Assembly: GCA_015232555.1 (NCBI GenBank)
Contig: JADFZJ010000035.1
Coordinates: forward strand, 1 to 41,828
From: Desulfamplus sp.
Lineage (GTDB): Bacteria; Desulfobacterota; Desulfobacteria; Desulfobacterales; Desulfobacteraceae
DNA: 41,828 bases
Direction of reading: 5' to 3'
Numbering within the stretch: the first letter of the stretch is position 1; each line of letters opens with the position of its first letter. A program made the translations under genes and the position numbers. Shown here in pieces: positions 1-7,682 of the stretch. The notes under the pieces are model-generated. The model was not told where the DNA came from. It was given only the letters and a program-made list of their open reading frames with translations, and searched no databases.

Positions 1-123
1 AAGGATTATATGTGTCCTGCGGAAAAAATGAATGGATTCAGATATCATGACAATTGGTTACATAATCTTTTAATTTCGGCATCTTTGGGAGGGTGTCGTT
101 CTCATCCCCCAAATCCGTTATAA
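1..123 (+). CDS. 3' end of an unidentified gene (partial)
   Basis: Frame 1 is open from the first base of the window to a TAA at 121-123, giving about 40 residues. The translation is protein-like, with a Tyr/His/Trp-rich stretch around FRYHDNWLHNLL, whereas the opposite strand is interrupted by stops over the same bases. It converges on the methyltransferase gene and overlaps its last codons by about 20 bp. I do not recognise the family. The fragment is short enough that chance openness cannot be excluded. Confidence 0.35.
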   Translation, partial: KDYMCPAEKMNGFRYHDNWLHNLLISASLGGCRSHPPNPL

Positions 124-767
124 CCAGTTATTCCAATTAGTAAAAAACCATTTGGGTTTAATGAAGAGACTAAACTAAGACACGCTTTTTCTAATAAGTC
201 ACCAGAGTAGTGTTGTAATGTTCTAAAACTTATTATCACATCAAAGCGTTTGTTATCAAATATAGCAGGGTTCATAAAATCACCTGTTATAAACTCTAAA
301 GACCCGCCAATTCTTTTAGGAAGTCGTTTAATGGTCTTTTTGTTAGATGAAGAGTTAACCCATTCACTCGTATAACGCTCAGGGTGAAATTTACAATTTA
401 ACGCATAAGAGTTTGCATAAGGAGAAATATCTATTACTGTAACATCAAATCCTGAATAAGAAAACATTTTAGGTTGCTGTGAAAAACCATTACCAGCTAA
501 AAGAACTGTTTTCACTCCATTTTTTATAAAATTATTTATATAGTCAAATATAACTTCATCTTGAATAATATTGATTAGATAATTCTCTTTTTTTCTTTTA
601 ATAGACCACCAAGCATCCCAAAGTTCAGCAGAAACTGGGTTTTTTACAAGTTTTTTTTCCAATTCATCTTCAATCATAAGAATTGCATGATATTCTTTTC
701 TTTTTTTTTCCAATTCTTCAGGATTGTCAGGATTTGCGGGTTTTGCATCATTAATATTTGATTCCAT
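102..767 (-). CDS. Class I SAM-dependent methyltransferase
   Basis: A 221-residue predicted cytoplasmic methyltransferase of unknown substrate. The first 75 residues are charged and probably helical. A Rossmann methyltransferase core follows: motif I is VLLAGNGFS, a second strand ends in an acidic residue (TVIDIS), ITGDFMNP fits motif II, and FDVIISFRTLQHY fits the motif IV/post-IV region seen in Methyltransf_11/25-type enzymes. The start is supported by an AAGGGGAA ribosome site about 9 bases upstream of the ATG. The protein stops soon after the beta-5 strand (LLIGITGYNG), so it lacks the usual C-terminal strands. Either it is a short variant or it is truncated at the 3' end, where it converges on another coding fragment. 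Substrate class cannot be inferred. Confidence 0.7.
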   Translation of the reverse strand: MESNINDAKPANPDNPEELEKKRKEYHAILMIEDELEKKLVKNPVSAELWDAWWSIKRKKENYLINIIQDEVIFDYINNFIKNGVKTVLLAGNGFSQQPKMFSYSGFDVTVIDISPYANSYALNCKFHPERYTSEWVNSSSNKKTIKRLPKRIGGSLEFITGDFMNPAIFDNKRFDVIISFRTLQHYSGDLLEKACLSLVSSLNPNGFLLIGITGYNGFGG

Positions 768-828
768 TTAGTTTTGTTCCCCTTTTTTTGTTTAAAATTA
801 TAGTAACTTAATTAGGGTTAAAATTTTT

Positions 829-1362
829 TCATTCATATTTCCTCAGAGTATCTTTAGCAGCCTGAGATACATTGATGTCTGAATCTTCCAGCAGTTTTTT
901 AAGAATAAACTCCGATGTATCTTCGCTGCTTGCAAGTTCAAACCTGACTGAAGGGTCTGGTTGCTGATAAAGTTTTTCGCATAGCCAGTCCTTTTCACAA
1001 ACTTCAAAAGTTTCAGTCAGATCGGAGATGCGATTTATAATTTCGTTCAATACTTCATGGTCACCAATATTAATAAGTTTTTCAATATCAGTTTTGTCCA
1101 GATGGGAAACTGTCCTACCTCCTCTGTTCATCATGGAACGCATAACATCTATCTGATTGTCTGCCAGAAGAAGTTTTACGGTCTTTTCATAAAGATGAGT
1201 TTGAGACGCAATACGTGCCCTTGTCTCTGTGGATTTTGATTTTGCAAGCTCATGGAAAATATCCCTGTTCCGCTTACAATCGTTGAGAACGTAGGATATT
1301 TCGTTTAGTTCCTTATGCCCAAGCTCTAATCTGACATTGTTGATAACAAGTTCTGCTTTCAT
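829..1362 (-). CDS. HEAT-like alpha-helical repeat protein
   Basis: A 177-residue soluble protein with no signal peptide or membrane segment. It appears to be made of short helical units of the kind seen in HEAT or leucine-rich-repeat-variant proteins, for example KSKSTETRARIASQTHL, DPSVRFELASS and DINVSQAAKDTLRKYE, which share the (R/V)xxLA and D-x-x-V-x-x-A-A patterns. Such proteins are usually scaffolds or binding modules; no catalytic motif is visible. The start is well supported: AAGGAGGGGG lies just upstream of the ATG. The gene is divergent from the WYL regulator, with about 95 bp between the two start codons, so it may be that regulator's target. The function is unknown. Confidence 0.65.
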   Translation of the reverse strand: MKAELVINNVRLELGHKELNEISYVLNDCKRNRDIFHELAKSKSTETRARIASQTHLYEKTVKLLLADNQIDVMRSMMNRGGRTVSHLDKTDIEKLINIGDHEVLNEIINRISDLTETFEVCEKDWLCEKLYQQPDPSVRFELASSEDTSEFILKKLLEDSDINVSQAAKDTLRKYE

Positions 1363-1457
1363 GGTTACCCCCTCCTTTTTTTATTGTTTAATTGATATTA
1401 TCATGGCAATATTCCATACGATGGAATGAGATTACATTTTTATTAAAAGGAGGGAAT

Positions 1458-2472
1458 ATGCCTGCAACAACCAACTCTGACAGAGATCACGGAAAGAAAG
1501 TCATAAGCCTGTTTTTTAAACTCTTTTTCTCACCTTATGAATATTCCCTTACAGCTCTTGCAAGAGAACTGGACTGTTCAAAGCAGACTATAGGGCGGAT
1601 AGTGGATAAGATTAACAGCTCAATGGAAGGTATTAAAATTGAGGATTTTACGAAAGATAGAAAAAGGTTTTTTAAAATTCCAAAAGAAGATAGTGCTGGA
1701 AAATCTATAAATTTAAGTCAGTCAGAATATGGGCTTTTACAGATGTGCTGTGCCTTTACAAAACATTTAATTGGAGAAGAAGCATTTAGTCAGACGGTCA
1801 CTGCACTTGGCAAAGCCCAATCCTTGACAAAAGAGAGAGCAACAGTCTCCCCCTGAACATTTCGGCACTTTTATTCCTGGAACAATCAATTATTCAGGAC
1901 ACCAGAAAATCCTTAAAGACCTTATCGTTGCAATGGAACAGCATAAAATTTGTAAAATAACATATAAATCTATCTGGGATCAAAAATCCAAAGTGTTTTA
2001 CATCAAGCCATTAAAACTGTTTTCAAAGGAAGATACCATATACCTGCACGCCCGAATGGCAAAAGCACCTGGTAAAGTTTATAAGGAGCCTGAATATGAC
2101 CCTCTTTTAGCGATACATAGAATTGAAAATCTTGAAATTACAGACATGTCATTTAAAACTCCTGATAACTTTGATTTTGAAAAAGTCTATAATCAAACTT
2201 TCGGTGTTATGAAAGAAGATGCTTTTCAGTTAAAGATTGAGTTTTCAGGATACGCTGCTAAACATGTGAGGGAACGGATTTGGAGTCATGATCAGATAAT
2301 AGAGGATAAAAATGATGATAAAATTGAACTCACTTTTACTGCAGCTTCAGCAATTGAGGTTCGTTGCTGGATACTTTCCTTTGGACATGAGGCACGGGTT
2401 CTTGAGCCTGACTGGTTTGTGGAGGATGTAAAAAAAGAGTTGAAAAAAACAAACGGGTTGTATAAGTCTTAA
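1458..2472 (+). pseudogene. WYL-domain transcriptional regulator, frameshifted
   Basis: This is a YafY-type regulator split into two frames. The first part (1458-1856) starts at an ATG preceded by AAAGGAGGGAAT. It encodes a winged helix-turn-helix (SLTALARELDCSKQTIGRIVDKI) and a linker, and ends at TGA after VSP. The second part resumes one frame over: codons from 1852 read PEHFGTFIPGTINYSG and run directly into the WYL domain (HKICKITYKS onward) to 2472. The break sits in a run of five C at 1849-1853; removing one C restores a single frame of about 338 codons. This could be a true null mutation, a sequencing or assembly slip, or, less likely, programmed frameshifting. WYL regulators commonly control defence and nucleic-acid stress genes, which fits the surroundings. 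Confidence 0.8.
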
Positions 2473-2673
2473 TGCGTTATAAGTATTGTATATTAGGCTT
2501 GCTGCAAAACAGGGAATTACCCTTTGATTTTATTGGATAAAAATTTAGTTTTGCAAAAGATCTATTAAATACAAAACATTATTACCATCTCGTCAATTTA
2601 TATAGTGATTATCTGGCTTATTGGCACGGAATAGAATAGCCATTTTAATCTTAATGAACGCAAGGAGTTAATT

Positions 2674-3258
2674 ATGGCCGACCGTAGCTCTGTATTTTCA
2701 TACTTGGTAGATACGTATTACGAAGGAAATACATCCAAGGTAGCAGAGGCAACTGGATATACTAAGAAGCAAATCGACGAATGGCGTTCTGGCAAGCGAC
2801 AACCCCAGAAGGACACACTCGAGTATTTCATTCATTGCATCTTTACACCAGAATTCAAGGTAATTGTTGAATATGGAGAATTTCGGCAGGGGCAGGGAGA
2901 ACATGTTCTGACCCAGCTAAAGGTATTGCTGAAGGGTCATGAGGAGAGATCTGGAATTTATGCGTTCTATGACTCAATGGGAAACCTTTTGTATATTGGT
3001 AAAGCGACGAAACTTCTTCAAGAGGCATATGCAGCAATAAATAGGGAGGTGCATGTTCGTTTTCCTGCTGGTGTGAAAACCAAACCCGAGAAAAGGCATG
3101 AAATTATTCGGTATGTGTCAGCGTATGATGTGGGAACCTCAAACTGGATCGACTACCCCAAACATGTGGAATCCCTCATTCTTCGTATCTCGAAGCCAGT
3201 CTTGAACAAGAATATCGGTTCTCTTGAGAAGGCGTATATTGCACCTCAGGAAAGCTAA
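2674..3258 (+). CDS. HTH plus GIY-YIG nuclease-like protein
   Basis: A 194-residue protein with two recognisable parts. Residues about 20-45 (TSKVAEATGYTKKQIDEWRSGKR) look like a helix-turn-helix DNA-binding unit. Residues about 92-185 look like a GIY-YIG fold: GIY at 94-96 (SGIYAFYDSMG), YIG at 107-109 (LLYIGKATK), a possible catalytic Glu at 166 (VESLILRIS) and the family-typical KPVLNKN near the end. GIY-YIG proteins cut or nick DNA in repair, restriction and homing. An N-terminal HTH suggests sequence-directed action or autoregulation. The usual active-site arginine is not obvious, so activity is uncertain. It lies between the WYL regulator and a PIN-like gene. The start is supported by GCAAGGAG upstream. 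Confidence 0.7.
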   Translation: MADRSSVFSYLVDTYYEGNTSKVAEATGYTKKQIDEWRSGKRQPQKDTLEYFIHCIFTPEFKVIVEYGEFRQGQGEHVLTQLKVLLKGHEERSGIYAFYDSMGNLLYIGKATKLLQEAYAAINREVHVRFPAGVKTKPEKRHEIIRYVSAYDVGTSNWIDYPKHVESLILRISKPVLNKNIGSLEKAYIAPQES

Positions 3259-3305
3259 CTATGCCTATTGAAAAATGTCATTAGAATAAGGAATAATAAA
3301 GTAAC

Positions 3306-3911
3306 GTGTCGTCAACCAATTACATACTCATTGATTTTGAAAATGTTCAGCCCCAGAATTTGGAAATATTAAAAAAACATTCATTCAAAATTCTTGTATT
3401 TGTTGGAGAGAAGCAGGTCAGGATTCCTTTTGAAATGGCAACTGCTCTTCAGGAGTTCGGGAAAGAGGCTAAATATATAAAAATCACAGGTAATGGTTCC
3501 AATACTTTAGACTTTCATATTGCGTTCTATATTGGACAGTTATCGCTACAGGATAAAGAAGCTCATTACTATATCGTCTCTAAAGATACGGGCTTTGATC
3601 CGCTTGTTCAACACTTGAGAAATATCAACATAAAAGCCAATAGAGTCAATAATATCGCTGAAATTCCAATCCTTCAACTATCAAAGCCAACTGATAGAGA
3701 TGAGCAAATAAATGTTATCGTAAAGAACCTTGTTGGTCGTGGGCAATCCAGACCACGGAAAATCAAGACATTAGCAAATACTATTAATACCTTGTTTGGC
3801 AAGAAATTAGATGAAGAGGAGTTGATAGCCGTTATAAATAATCTCGAATCCCAAAACTACATCACTATTAATCAGGAAAACATCTCTTATAATTTACCCA
3901 AAAGTCTATAA
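3306..3911 (+). CDS. PIN-like (NYN-type) domain protein
   Basis: A 201-residue protein starting at GTG; there is no alternative start before the conserved core. The opening YILIDFENVQPQNLEIL is typical of PIN-like/NYN ribonuclease domains, with acidic residues at D10 and E12. Further acidic positions follow in NTLDFHIAFYIG and SKDTGFDPLVQHL, completing a plausible metal site. The last 60 residues (from about KNLVGRG to NYITINQENISY) resemble a small winged helix that could bind nucleic acid. The family is usually annotated only as PIN-domain protein and is probably an RNase. The gene is 47 bp downstream of the HTH/GIY-YIG gene on the same strand, so the two may be co-transcribed. Confidence 0.75.
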   Translation: MSSTNYILIDFENVQPQNLEILKKHSFKILVFVGEKQVRIPFEMATALQEFGKEAKYIKITGNGSNTLDFHIAFYIGQLSLQDKEAHYYIVSKDTGFDPLVQHLRNINIKANRVNNIAEIPILQLSKPTDRDEQINVIVKNLVGRGQSRPRKIKTLANTINTLFGKKLDEEELIAVINNLESQNYITINQENISYNLPKSL

Positions 3912-3958
3912 CCTGATAAAAATTAGACGTTTATCTACTCACCTTTTTTGCTTGTTCT

Positions 3959-4014
3959 GTTGATATTTTTAACCAAGAAATTTGTGTTTTTGTTCATGCT
4001 TTCGCCTTGTGCAT
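3959..4014. repeat. 56-bp direct repeat, copy A
   Basis: Copy A of a 56-bp direct repeat whose partner is at 4695-4750. I count 4 mismatches and no gaps. The two copies bracket the mazF-type toxin and its antitoxin. Read on the minus strand, each copy starts a small ORF at ATGAAC (residues TNFLVKNIN are shared) immediately after the TGA of an upstream frame. Confidence 0.8.
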
Positions 4015-4058
4015 CTCCTTTGCTTCCATATATCTGCAATAAATTGTTGTAAATTGGA

Positions 4059-4415
4059 TTAAAAATCTGATTGTATTGGCTCTGTTGGCTTTAGCATATT
4101 CCAGATTTCAGCATCTATGAGCCTCATATCTTTATCTGATATATTTCCTATTTTTTTTATTATTCGGTTTTTGTCTATAGCACGCATTTGAAACACCATA
4201 GCAGCTGATGGTAAAGTCAAACCATTACTGGTTGTGGGTTCTATACTAACAGTAAAATTATACCTCAAAGCACTTAAATTAGATGTAACAGGTATTATCA
4301 TCAACATTGGAGAGCCTTTTATGTCTGTCTGAACAGCCACTGCTGGTCTCTGTCCGCTCTGTTCTCTTCCATTAGTAACTGGTAATCTGATAAGCAAAAC
4401 ATCTCCTCGTGCCAT
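4059..4415 (-). CDS. MazF/PemK-family toxin (endoribonuclease)
   Basis: A 118-residue toxin of the MazF/PemK fold, predicted to cleave mRNA when not bound by its antitoxin. Family features are the N-terminal RGDVLLIRLP strand, the loop with GREQSGQRPAVAVQ (the RP-A-V motif around the active-site Arg), an internal MLMIIPVTSN strand, and the C-terminal QMRAIDKNRIIKKIG segment, which matches the conserved Q-x-R-x-I-D-K-x-R-I of this family. The start codon overlaps the antitoxin stop by one base (TGATG), typical of translational coupling. The gene sits between two copies of a 56-bp direct repeat, so the pair may have arrived or be exchangeable as a cassette. Confidence 0.9.
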   Translation of the reverse strand: MARGDVLLIRLPVTNGREQSGQRPAVAVQTDIKGSPMLMIIPVTSNLSALRYNFTVSIEPTTSNGLTLPSAAMVFQMRAIDKNRIIKKIGNISDKDMRLIDAEIWNMLKPTEPIQSDF

Positions 4416-4663
4416 CAGAGACTCTCCTTTTCCATAACATGCTCAAATAGCAACGCATCTTCATCGCTTGCAGCTTCCCACTGTTGAATCTCGTCCATTA
4501 ATTTAGAGTCGTCATTTTGAATTATTTTATCCGATAATATATTTTGATAGCGTGATTGGATGAATAAGCCGTATTCATACCAACTTACTAATTTGTCAAT
4601 CGGCATAGTGTTTGCTAAGACAATAACCTGTTCTCGAATAGTTGGTGATATTTGTGTATCCAT
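4415..4663 (-). CDS. Antitoxin partner of the MazF-type toxin
   Basis: An 82-residue acidic protein immediately upstream of, and overlapping by one base, the MazF-type gene. The N-terminal half (DTQISPTIREQVIVLANTMPIDKLVSWYEYGLFIQ) is probably a helical dimerisation/DNA-binding part. The C-terminal third (DEIQQWEAASDEDALLFEHVMEKE) is acidic and amphipathic, as expected for a toxin-neutralising tail. I do not recognise a classical MazE AbrB fold, so the call rests mainly on gene order, size and charge. A good AAGGAGAT ribosome site precedes the ATG. Antitoxins of this kind usually autoregulate their operon. Confidence 0.7.
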   Translation of the reverse strand: MDTQISPTIREQVIVLANTMPIDKLVSWYEYGLFIQSRYQNILSDKIIQNDDSKLMDEIQQWEAASDEDALLFEHVMEKESL

Positions 4664-4694
4664 TTTTTATCTCCTTGCCGTTTTTTCTTATGCC

Positions 4695-4750
4695 GTTGAT
4701 ATTTTTAACCAAGAAATTTGTGTATTTGTTCATGGTTTCGCCTCTTGCAT
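4695..4750. repeat. 56-bp direct repeat, copy B
   Basis: Copy B of the 56-bp direct repeat also found at 3959-4014, 736 bp away. It lies just upstream of the antitoxin gene, and its minus-strand reading runs toward the antitoxin's ribosome binding site. The two copies could support deletion of the intervening toxin-antitoxin pair by recombination. Confidence 0.8.
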
Positions 4751-5036
4751 TTGATTTATTTCAGTAACAATATCATCAATGCTCATATCTTCAAACATTT
4801 TCTCTTTTTCTTCTATAGAAAGCAGCTTATGCTTTATTTAGAACTCCCTGAATCAGCTCAGACTTTCTTTGGGCGAGTTCATCTTTTAATTTTTCTAACC
4901 TTTCCATATCCTTAACTTGATTAACAATCTTTTCTATTGCCCTCTCCTCACCTTCAATCTGCTTGTATTCAAGAAGAAAATCTAAACAGCGGCTTTCTGT
5001 AAAGTCAGCTGCATTAGCTCCCGGTAGATGCTCATA
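4730..5036 (-). pseudogene. Degraded coding region downstream of an antitoxin-like gene
   Basis: Two stretches in different frames look like remains of a gene. From 5036 to a TAA at 4827-4829, the frame that continues after the stop of the upstream small gene reads a charged, probably coiled segment (SRCLDFLLEYKQIEGEE, then ERLEKLKDELAQRKSEL). From about 4820 a second frame reads KEKMFEDMSIDDIVTEINQ and stops at TGA 4730-4732. Neither stretch has a convincing start codon or ribosome site. A short ORF beginning ATGAGC overlaps the upstream stop but ends after 17 codons. I infer a decayed downstream partner of the antitoxin-like gene; its original identity is not recognisable. Confidence 0.5.
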
Positions 5037-5294
5037 TTAAAATTCAAAACTGCTTCTAAATTCTTTTACCAACTGGTTAACCTTCTCTGATTTTCCAGTC
5101 AGGAAGGCTTCTCCACGTAACCTATCAGCAATTTTACCCCATTTACCCTTTTCTTTTTTTGCATTAACAGACAATGTTTCTTCTGATTCCGTTTTAATAG
5201 TAATTGTAATAATCTGCTCTGGTCTGATATTAAACTGATGAAGCAAATCAGGAGAGAGGTCTTTGCCTTTTATATGAGGTATCGTAGCAATCAT
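5037..5294 (-). CDS. Small antitoxin-like protein, orphan
   Basis: An 85-residue protein with a good AAGGAAA ribosome site before the ATG. The first half (IKGKDLSPDLLHQFNIRPEQIITITIKTESEE) has the beta-rich, DNA-binding look of small antitoxins. The second half (WGKIADRLRGEAFLTGKSEKVNQLVKEFRSSF) is amphipathic helical. Small genes of this style are often followed by a toxin, but here the following frame is broken, so it may be an orphan antitoxin. The assignment is by analogy only; I recognise no specific family. Confidence 0.45.
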   Translation of the reverse strand: MIATIPHIKGKDLSPDLLHQFNIRPEQIITITIKTESEETLSVNAKKEKGKWGKIADRLRGEAFLTGKSEKVNQLVKEFRSSFEF

Positions 5295-5442
5295 TTTCCT
5301 TACTCCAGTGTTTTGATGCTGTTTTAGTTAAAAAAATATACATCTAATTGATTACATTGCATGAATTTATCATAATTCACGTTGTTATAATTGTCTATAA
5401 AAAACAGTGAAACAGTTATATGTTTGAAAGCAGCTTTGGCAA

Positions 5443-5580
5443 TCATGGAAAACATGGAGTGATGATTAAAAATTCAGTGCAATAATACAATCGCCGCATC
5501 GCTCTACTTAGTCCTACAAACCCTATTCTCCGCTCCTCCTCGATATCTCCATTTTTATTAGGCATCACTCCATCAGCCAT
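5443..5580 (-). pseudogene. UvrD/Rep-family helicase fragment (motif VI region)
   Basis: A 46-codon minus-strand frame reads MADGVMPNKNGDIEEERRIG and then FVGLSRAMRRLYYCTE before a TGA at 5443-5445. The IEEERR...(Y/F)VG(L/I)(S/T)RA pattern is the hallmark of superfamily I UvrD/Rep/PcrA helicases near motif VI. Nothing else of the helicase is present, so this is a relic. Its upstream edge coincides with the start of the duplicated WYL fragment (base 5581), which points to a recombination junction. Confidence 0.7.
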
Positions 5581-5842
5581 AGTTTATAAAGAGCCTGAAT
5601 ATGACCCTCTTTTAGCGATACATAGAATTGAAAATCTTGAAATTATAGACATGTCATTTAAAGCTCCTGATAACTTTGATTTTGAAAAAGTCTATAATCA
5701 AACTTTTGGTGTTATGAAAGAGGATGCTTTTCAGGTAAAGATTGAGTTTTAAGGATACGCTGCTAAACATGTGAGAGAACGGATTTGGAGTCACGATCAG
5801 ATAATAGAGGATAAAAGCGATGATAAACTTAAATTAACTTTT
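5581..5842 (+). pseudogene. Dead partial copy of the WYL regulator gene
   Basis: These 262 bases align without gaps to 2076-2337, inside the WYL part of the frameshifted regulator upstream, with roughly 15 mismatches (about 94% identity by eye). One mismatch turns a TCA codon into an in-frame TAA (GAGTTTTAAGGA). Several differences are silent or conservative, such as AAG to AAA, TTC to TTT and GAA to GAG. The two copies may therefore have diverged as functional paralogues before this one was lost. No HTH-encoding part is present. Confidence 0.85.
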
Positions 5843-5909
5843 GGTTGGAGCAGTTATAAATTTCCAAGGCTATTTCTTTTGAAAAATTATAACTTAGCCT
5901 CGCTGATAT

Positions 5910-5941
5910 AGGCTGCATTCATTCTCAGAAAAAGGCAGCCT
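5910..5941 (-). terminator. Possible terminator hairpin after phaC
   Basis: AGGCTGC at 5910-5916 is complementary to GCAGCCT at 5935-5941, a 7-bp stem with an 18-base loop about 50 bp beyond the phaC stop. There is no strong U-run on the minus strand, so the terminator role is tentative. Confidence 0.35.
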
Positions 5942-5993
5942 AATTGGCTAAGGTATTAATTATGTATCTTACTTATTTTGTTTAATTAAACGT

Positions 5994-7655
5994 TTAAAAT
6001 GTCTTTTGACTATTCACAACATTATTCTTAGCTTTACTTAAAGCTTCATTTAAATCTAATTGAAATCTAACAGGTCCTCTATACTGATTATTATTTCCAA
6101 AACGTTTGTGAAGAGCATAGGGTGATTCAGGGTGGGACCATGATGTGGCTATTGCTACATGACCTTTAGGGAAAGGTGTTGTCTCAACTTTTATATAATC
6201 CAAAGGTGCTAAAGCAGTCTCTTTTTCAACAAGGTCATCGTTTTCTCCATAACAGAGGAGCCACGGAATCTTCTTCTCTTCAATAGTTTTAAAATTTAAC
6301 TTTTTCCCAAGCATGGTTACAGGTAATGTTCCATCTTTTGTAACTGGAATGTTGTATGAGGCAAAACTCATGGCTGTAATGTTAAGAGGGATATCTGTTC
6401 TCTCATTTTGAAGCCAATAGTTAAGAGCTAAAGCTGTTTTACTCAGTTTGGCTGCTCCATTTTCTGCGTTTGCAACCATGAACATATCTCTAAAAAAAGA
6501 TACAAGCGGTGCTTCCTGTTCAATGCTTTTGAGTTTATAGACCCAGCCCATCAGATTACCGTCAGCAACCTTGTTGCCATTAGGCAGAGTCTTTGTTCCA
6601 TACATAAGATTGTTAAATCTTGGAGGAAGGCTGTTGAGAAAATGTCCAAGTCCTTTACTTCTGGTTCCATCCATTGGAGCAACGCAAGTTATCAGAGCGT
6701 CAACTACAGAATCAAGCTCACCAGAAAGAATATTGCACACTGCACTGTATCCGCCTTGACAATATCCGTTTAAAGTTACTTTTCTGCTATGCTTTTCCAT
6801 GATTTTTTCGCAGAACAAGCGGGTGTCAACAGCATCTTCTTCCATTGTCATTACTTGAAATGCTGGTGTTGTTTTAATATCTTTTATTATACGGATATAT
6901 GTTGGAATACCCTGATTGGCAAAGCAGTGGGCGTAACTTCTTTTTTCTCCTGGCAGAAAACCAAGAATATTACTGCCAAGAACAAAAGGTGGTATTATCA
7001 GAACAGGTTTTGCTGTTTGGTTGATAATAACGCTCTTATCAGTTGGCAGAACAGCATAGAGAAAAAATCGTTCTGTTTCAGCAAAAGGTTTTTGTCCGTT
7101 TTTTTCAAAATGGAATCCATACTCAGGCTCAATCTCTTTTACAGCTTTGGGAAATGTCCTTGTAACGCCTTCGATCAAGTCAAACTGTCTGTTGAGAAAA
7201 TCATTGAGCTTTGTGCCATCACGGTGAAAAACAGTATTATAGACAGCCTCAGACAGAGCTTTTGACTCTTTTTTAGTAAACTCATCTAACGCTTTCATGC
7301 TGCCTGCGTGATATCTGTAAAAAAGCTCCATATTAAATTCAAACAGCTTCATATATGCAGTCCACTGATCTATTTGAGAATCTTTGTGGATTCCTGAAAA
7401 CTCAGCATTGTTGAAATAAAGGTTTGCTGTCATCAATGGAATGAAAAAATCATTATTATATCTGGTGACTCCTGAAATCAGATTGTTAGCAGCATTAATA
7501 CTTTTAAGAACAATATCGTAACATGGAAATATATCAGAGCCAGCAAGACTATTAGACATATCGTAACTTGATAGAAAATTAGTTATATCAGAACCTGAAA
7601 GTAGTTTACTGCAGATGTTTTCTATAGGATTATTAACGTTAGTGACGGTATTCAT
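5994..7655 (-). CDS. phaC: Poly(3-hydroxyalkanoate) synthase
   Basis: This is the PHA polymerase, which joins (R)-3-hydroxyacyl-CoA units into storage polyester at the granule surface. With the start chosen here it is 553 residues. The alpha/beta-hydrolase core carries the synthase lipase-like box GYCQGG with the nucleophilic Cys at about 299, an Asp in GENDDLVE (about 473) and a His in KGHVA (about 499), giving the Cys-Asp-His triad. The N-terminal 180 residues are the usual helical synthase-specific part. I start at the ATG at 7655 because GGAG lies 8 bases upstream; an in-frame ATG at 7694 lies in the loop of a GC hairpin and has no ribosome site. It is downstream of two phasin genes on the same strand, and no phaE-like gene is adjacent. 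Confidence 0.93.
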   Translation of the reverse strand: MNTVTNVNNPIENICSKLLSGSDITNFLSSYDMSNSLAGSDIFPCYDIVLKSINAANNLISGVTRYNNDFFIPLMTANLYFNNAEFSGIHKDSQIDQWTAYMKLFEFNMELFYRYHAGSMKALDEFTKKESKALSEAVYNTVFHRDGTKLNDFLNRQFDLIEGVTRTFPKAVKEIEPEYGFHFEKNGQKPFAETERFFLYAVLPTDKSVIINQTAKPVLIIPPFVLGSNILGFLPGEKRSYAHCFANQGIPTYIRIIKDIKTTPAFQVMTMEEDAVDTRLFCEKIMEKHSRKVTLNGYCQGGYSAVCNILSGELDSVVDALITCVAPMDGTRSKGLGHFLNSLPPRFNNLMYGTKTLPNGNKVADGNLMGWVYKLKSIEQEAPLVSFFRDMFMVANAENGAAKLSKTALALNYWLQNERTDIPLNITAMSFASYNIPVTKDGTLPVTMLGKKLNFKTIEEKKIPWLLCYGENDDLVEKETALAPLDYIKVETTPFPKGHVAIATSWSHPESPYALHKRFGNNNQYRGPVRFQLDLNEALSKAKNNVVNSQKTF

Positions 7656-7682
7656 GGAAGAGTCTCCGAGGTATGTTTTAGT

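Noticed and set aside
102-104. Readthrough of the methyltransferase TGA as selenocysteine or by frameshift
   Set aside because: No SECIS-like hairpin follows, the continued frame soon stops again and is not family-like, and an opposite-strand frame looks more coding.
1849-1853. Programmed ribosomal frameshifting in the WYL gene
   Set aside because: A C5 run could slip, but there is no clear stimulatory stem or internal Shine-Dalgarno element at the right distance; mutation or sequencing error is simpler.
2490-2570. Inverted GCAAAAC/GTTTTGC arms after the WYL gene, considered as an insertion-sequence end or terminator
   Set aside because: The arms are only 7 bp in very AT-rich DNA, far apart, with no U-run, no second copy in the window and no transposase.
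6789-7265. Open frame of 158 codons on the plus strand within phaC
   Set aside because: It has Cys/Phe/Tyr-rich antisense composition, no start signal, and lies wholly inside the strongly supported phaC gene.
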